Part shown: positions 6,444-7,362 of the stretch, in pieces | Position numbering within the stretch: the stretch's first letter is position 1 | How the letters are laid out: each line of letters starts with the position of its first letter | Assembly (NCBI GenBank): GCA_937967725.1 | Contig: CALBSY010000190.1 | Location: forward strand, 1 to 7,362 | Direction: 5' to 3' | Length of the DNA: 7,362 nt | Source of the DNA: an uncultured Alphaproteobacteria bacterium | GTDB lineage: Bacteria > Pseudomonadota > Alphaproteobacteria > Caulobacterales > Aquidulcibacteraceae | Made by a program: the position numbers and the translations under genes | Notes under the pieces: model-generated | Told to the model about the DNA's origin: nothing | The model's database searches: none | Seen by the model: only the letters and a program-made list of their open reading frames with translations

Positions 6444-7260
6444 CGAGCTCTCCCAAAAGCATGTCGCGTTCGTCTTCCTTCGGACTGCGGCGATGCCAGG
6501 CGAACATGCCGTCGCCTTCGCTGAAACTCTTGCAGCCGTAACCCTTCACGGTGTGCGCGACGATGACTTTCACCGTCGATTGCGGCGCTTGGATCGCGCG
6601 TTCAAGCGCCGCAAGATCGTGGCCGTTCACCTCGTGCACTTCGCAGCCGAACGCCTTGAAGCGCGCACCGGCGCCATCAACCGGCATGCAGCGGATCTGC
6701 GAATTATTCGCGTCGAACAGCACAGTGAGGTTGTCGAGCTTGTTGTGGGCGGCGACCATGATGGTCTCCCACACTGTCCCCTCGTTGGATTCGCCGTCGC
6801 CGATCAGGGTGAAAGCGCGGCGCTTCTCGTTCTTGATCTTCATGCCAAGCGCCATGCCGGCGGCCAGTGAGATACCGTGGCCGAGCGAGCCGGTCGAGGC
6901 CTCCGCGCCGGGCACCTTCATGCGATCCGGGTGGCAGCCAAATTTCTGATCGTGCGCGCCGAAGCCGTACACTTCTTCGATTGGGAAGTATCCGTACGCT
7001 GCAAGCGTGCAGTAGAGGCCAAGAGAAGCATGGCCCTTCGACAGGATGAAAATGTCGCGCTGCGGGTCGTGCGGCTTGGTCGGATCGTGGCGCATCTGAT
7101 TATAGACGGCGCACAGCATCTCGACGATCGAGAACGACGTCGGGATATGGCCGTGTCCGCTCTTGTGCGACACTTGAATGATATTTTGGCGGATTTCGCG
7201 GGCGCGCGCGTCCATCGGGACGCCGCCCACATCCCCCGCCTTCTCCGCAGCAGCGCTCAT
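6427..7260 (-). CDS. Transketolase N-terminal subunit (TPP-binding domain)
   Basis: A 277-residue protein equal to the first domain of transketolase, the normal size for split transketolases; a single-chain enzyme is about 650 residues. Motifs: SGHGHIPTSFS (34-44), SKGHAS (74-79), STGSLGHGIS (122-131), and the thiamine diphosphate/Mg motif starting GDGESNEG (154-161) and ending DANN (183-186). TVKGYG (237-242) and Trp255-His256 match the phosphate- and substrate-side residues of transketolase (TKGKG...WH). Catalytic residues are complete when combined with the C subunit, so the pair should be active. The ATG at 7260 overlaps the previous gene's stop as ATGA and is the most likely start; Met16 (7215) is an alternative. 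The split form is common in archaea and in some bacterial sugar clusters. A DXS or pyruvate dehydrogenase E1 identity is less likely because of the transketolase-type histidine motifs. Confidence 0.92.
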   Translation of the reverse strand: MSAAAEKAGDVGGVPMDARAREIRQNIIQVSHKSGHGHIPTSFSIVEMLCAVYNQMRHDPTKPHDPQRDIFILSKGHASLGLYCTLAAYGYFPIEEVYGFGAHDQKFGCHPDRMKVPGAEASTGSLGHGISLAAGMALGMKIKNEKRRAFTLIGDGESNEGTVWETIMVAAHNKLDNLTVLFDANNSQIRCMPVDGAGARFKAFGCEVHEVNGHDLAALERAIQAPQSTVKVIVAHTVKGYGCKSFSEGDGMFAWHRRSPKEDERDMLLGELDAFAR

Positions 7261-7362
7261 TCGATCACCGCATACGAAACGCGCGCAGTCATCGGCATGC
7301 GCTGAATGCGGAGGCTATCGATGCCCAGTGTCTCGCGGAGCGCGACCGTCACGCCCGGGAAG
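7257..7362 (-). CDS. C-terminal tail of an unidentified upstream operon gene (5' end off window)
   Basis: Of the three minus-strand frames at the right edge, only one stays open. It gives 34 residues, beginning FPGVTVALRETLGIDSLRIQ and ending ARVSYAVIE, then TGA at 7259-7257. That stop overlaps the ATG of the transketolase N subunit as ATGA, a typical operon junction, which is the main reason to call it real. The tail has no motif I recognise, so the function is unknown. As the gene before a transketolase pair and a heptokinase-like enzyme it may belong to the same sugar pathway, but this is inference from position only. Confidence 0.65.
   Translation of the reverse strand, partial: FPGVTVALRETLGIDSLRIQRMPMTARVSYAVIE

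Overview
The window looks like part of a surface-glycan (O-antigen, capsule or exopolysaccharide) locus from a GC-rich Gram-negative bacterium. A lipoprotein signal, an AlgI-type acyltransferase and the codon style fit a proteobacterium, and I would guess an alphaproteobacterium. That placement is an inference from protein style only. There are eight genes, two of them cut by the window edges. I see no RNA genes, mobile elements or CRISPR arrays.

Left part: an AlgI/MBOAT membrane O-acyltransferase on the minus strand runs off the left edge. Across a 191-bp gap it is divergent from a plus-strand lipoprotein with a SnoaL-like domain. The lipoprotein ends at a clear hairpin terminator that probably also serves the methyltransferase converging from the right.

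Middle part: a minus-strand SAM-dependent methyltransferase with a long N-terminal region is divergent, across about 105 bp, from a plus-strand family 2 glycosyltransferase. The end of the glycosyltransferase overlaps the end of the next minus-strand gene by 35 bp.

Right part: a tight minus-strand operon. In transcription order it holds the tail of an unidentified gene, a transketolase N-terminal (TPP-binding) subunit, a transketolase C-terminal subunit, and a GHMP kinase of the D-glycero-D-manno-heptose-7-phosphate kinase (HddA) type. All three junctions overlap by a few bases, so the genes are almost certainly co-expressed.

Working model (inference): the split transketolase makes a C7 or larger ketose phosphate such as sedoheptulose-7-phosphate. 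After isomerisation by an enzyme outside the window, the kinase phosphorylates the sugar at C1 for activation as an NDP-heptose or related higher sugar. The glycosyltransferase, methyltransferase and MBOAT would then transfer, methylate and acylate glycan residues. The most interesting signal is this dedicated transketolase-kinase operon.
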